A stretch of DNA of 7,913 bases from Defluviitaleaceae bacterium (GTDB taxonomy: Bacteria > Bacillota > Clostridia > Lachnospirales > WRAA01): positions 1 through 7,913 of the forward strand of contig WRAA01000088.1 in assembly GCA_009780445.1 (NCBI GenBank), given 5' to 3'. A program made the position numbers and the translations under genes. Numbering within the stretch: the stretch's first letter is position 1; the number at the start of each line of letters is the position of its first letter. Positions 6,691 to 7,913 of the stretch are shown here, piece after piece. The notes under the pieces were generated by a model. The model saw nothing but the letters and a program-made list of their open reading frames with translations. It made no database searches and was not told the origin of the DNA.

Positions 6691-7776
6691 CTAATCCTCT
6701 ACCGCTTCGCCGGCCATCTCCGCGGGAAGCTCCGCTTCGCCCTTGATCTTCGGCCTGAACCTGCGGCGGTACACAAGTATCATCATGATCAGCGCGGCGG
6801 CCAGCACCACCACCACCATCAGCACCCGAAGATCCGCAATGGCAATGGCAATGGCAAACGCGCCGGTAACAATGCTTAGCGCATACAGCATCACAACAAC
6901 CTTTGTTGTGGAAAAGCCCGCGTCTATCAGCCTGTGGTGCAGATGCTCCCTGTCCGCGCCCATGATGGGCTTGCGGTTGATCGCGCGGCGTGTCATTGCG
7001 AAGAGCGTGTCGAATATGGGCAGAGCCAGAGCCAGGAACACGATAACCAGCGACAGCATGGCGTAGAACTTGAACACGCCGATTATGGAGGTCACGGCCA
7101 GCACATAACCCAGGAACAACGCGCCGGTGTCGCCCATGAATATTTCCGCCGGCGAAAAGTTGCGCGGCAGGAAGCCGAGGCAGGTGCCGGCAAGTGTTGC
7201 GGAAAGCACCACGGCCAGCGGAGAGCCGGAGATGATGCACAGCACAGTAAGAGCCAGGGCGCAGATGGACGCAACCCCGGCGGCCAGCCCGTCCAGCCCG
7301 TCTATAAGGTTCACCGCATTTGTCACACCGATGATCCACAGGAAGGTGATCGGCACGGATATGGCCGAGATGTCCGTGACAAACGGCCAGAACACAAACT
7401 CGATACGCGTGCCGCTGAATATCACAACCGCCGCCGCGGCGAATTGCAGCACGAGCTTTGTTCGCGCCCTAATGTTATATATGTCGTCGAAGATACCTGT
7501 TATTACAATTATTACGCCGCCAAGGATAAAGCCCAGGAACTCCATGCCGTGCAGTTCGTACACAAAAAGCGTCATTATCAGGAGGGTGACGACAAAACCC
7601 GCGACTATCGCAATGCCGCCCATACGCGGTATCGGCTCGGAGTGCATCCCTCGCTTCTTGGGATAGTCTATCGCGCCGATGGCGGCGGATATCTTCTTGC
7701 ACCACGGCGTGACATACAGGGTTATGCCAAAGGCCACCGCAAACGCGGCGATGTACAACAGCCAATTATGTTCCAC
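6691..7776 (-). CDS. WecA/TagO/MraY-family undecaprenyl-phosphate sugar-1-phosphate transferase
   Basis: This 361-residue polytopic membrane protein belongs to the family that moves a sugar-1-phosphate, usually GlcNAc-1-phosphate, from a UDP-sugar to undecaprenyl phosphate. That is the first membrane step of teichoic acid or other surface polysaccharide synthesis. Visible family motifs, in order, are a PRMGG segment (about 50-54), the acidic FDD pair (D97, D98), NAVNLIDGLDG (153-163), FMGDTG (213-218) and the HLHHR motif (278-282) of WecA/TagO-type enzymes. Roughly ten hydrophobic segments run through the chain, and a charged, Glu-rich tail (about 342-361) follows the last one. The start is GTG, chosen because GAGGTG lies 5 nt upstream and because the N-terminal hydrophobic helix begins at once. 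It is the first gene of the block; a 29-nt gap separates it from the cupin. The HLHHR motif and lack of MraY-specific context favour WecA/TagO over MraY. The sugar specificity cannot be read from the sequence. Confidence 0.93.
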   Translation of the reverse strand: MEHNWLLYIAAFAVAFGITLYVTPWCKKISAAIGAIDYPKKRGMHSEPIPRMGGIAIVAGFVVTLLIMTLFVYELHGMEFLGFILGGVIIVITGIFDDIYNIRARTKLVLQFAAAAVVIFSGTRIEFVFWPFVTDISAISVPITFLWIIGVTNAVNLIDGLDGLAAGVASICALALTVLCIISGSPLAVVLSATLAGTCLGFLPRNFSPAEIFMGDTGALFLGYVLAVTSIIGVFKFYAMLSLVIVFLALALPIFDTLFAMTRRAINRKPIMGADREHLHHRLIDAGFSTTKVVVMLYALSIVTGAFAIAIAIADLRVLMVVVVLAAALIMMILVYRRRFRPKIKGEAELPAEMAGEAVED

Positions 7777-7781
7777 GTTAG

Positions 7782-7787
7782 CACCTC
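7782..7787 (-). promoter_or_regulatory. ribosome binding site for the GTG start of the WecA/TagO-family gene
   Basis: GAGGTG on the minus strand lies 5 nt before the GTG at 7776. No ATG with a comparable site lies nearby, so the GTG start is supported. Confidence 0.75.
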
Positions 7788-7796
7788 ACTGACTTA

Positions 7797-7850
7797 GGGC
7801 GTGTTTGAAAACCCGCTTTCGGCGAATTTTCGAGCATAATTTTTTGCCGG
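7797..7850. other. non-coding upstream region of the operon
   Basis: This stretch separates the first gene from the 21-nt repeats. It holds CGAATTTTCG (7823-7832), a run of six T (7840-7845), and an imperfect hairpin with GAAAA (7807-7811) pairing with TTTTC near 7827-7831. I see no convincing -35/-10 pair reading towards the operon, so its promoter is either non-canonical, inside the repeat region or beyond the window edge. Confidence 0.4.
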
Positions 7851-7907
7851 GCTAGGAAGCGACGACGACGCGAACCCTCGTGGTTCGCTAGGAGGAGATG
7901 ACGACGC
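7851..7907. repeat. pair of 21-nt direct repeats flanking a hairpin
   Basis: Two 21-nt copies, 7851-7871 and 7887-7907, both begin GCTAGGA and end GACGACGC. They match at 18 of 21 positions by eye. Between them is a perfect 7-bp stem, GCGAACC (7870-7876) and GGTTCGC (7882-7888), around the loop CTCGT; the stem shares its outer bases with the repeats. The stretch is non-coding and lies upstream of the operon's first gene. The tidy structure suggests a dispersed repeat element cut by the window edge, but copy number in the genome is unknown. Confidence 0.55.
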
Positions 7908-7913
7908 ACGGCG

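Noticed and set aside
6662..7339. N-terminal extension of the cupin frame into the WecA/TagO gene
   Set aside because: The extension overlaps a clear membrane enzyme in another frame and is Arg/Gly/His-rich. AGGAGG before 6661 marks the true start.
7801..7813. TGTTTGAAAAC on the plus strand, resembling the core of an rRNA boxA
   Set aside because: There is no rRNA-type promoter or hairpin in the right order around it; probably coincidence within the repeat-like region.
7890..7913. AGGAGG followed by ATG on the plus strand, as if a divergent gene began at 7898
   Set aside because: Only 2 nt separate AGGAGG from the ATG, which is too close. The sequence is also part of a direct repeat whose other copy has neither feature.
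1..7913. CRISPR array, transposase, phage gene or tRNA
   Set aside because: No array of regularly spaced repeats, no transposase or integrase motifs, and no cloverleaf sequence was seen in the two short non-coding regions.

Overview
The window looks like a chromosomal housekeeping segment from a GC-rich member of the Bacillota, most likely class Clostridia. This rests on the dnaX-ybaB-recR gene order, the style of the leucyl-tRNA synthetase (a C4 zinc module and an NTMPQWAGSSWY segment), strong AGGAGG-type ribosome binding sites, and a Bacillus-like rRNA leader motif at the left edge. The assignment is inferred from protein and site style, not from a marker gene.

All nine protein genes lie on the minus strand and are read from right to left. 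In transcription order they are: a WecA/TagO-type polyprenyl-phosphate sugar-phosphate transferase (7776-6691, GTG start), a 120-residue cupin (6661-6299), dnaX (6302-4824), ybaB/ebfC (4812-4465), recR (4461-3862), leuS (3847-1439), an 86-residue cupin (1434-1174), a MmcQ/YjbR protein (1161-796) and a GNAT acetyltransferase (799-194). Gaps are 29 nt or less, and two junctions are ATGA stop-start overlaps (cupin/dnaX and yjbR/GNAT), so the whole block is probably one operon. No convincing promoter for it is visible inside the window.

The core of the block joins clamp loading (DnaX), a nucleoid-associated protein (YbaB) and recombinational repair (RecR). It is flanked by cell-envelope glycan initiation (WecA/TagO), translation (LeuRS) and four small accessory proteins of unknown substrate. 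leuS starts 14 nt after recR, so there is no room for the T-box leader that often precedes aminoacyl-tRNA synthetase genes in this phylum.

The left edge (1-193) has no protein gene. It carries what looks like a strong rRNA-operon promoter pointing out of the window towards position 1: an UP-like A/T element, TTGACA, a 17-nt spacer and TAATAT. Two hairpins and a boxA-like GAACCTTGAAAACT follow. The rRNA gene itself would lie beyond position 1. The right edge (7797-7913) holds a structured non-coding stretch in which two near-identical 21-nt direct repeats flank a 7-bp hairpin. It is a candidate dispersed repeat element.

I found no mobile element, CRISPR array, tRNA or clearly novel system. 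The most interesting items are the right-edge repeat, the rRNA control region, and a KMSKA in place of KMSKS in LeuRS.
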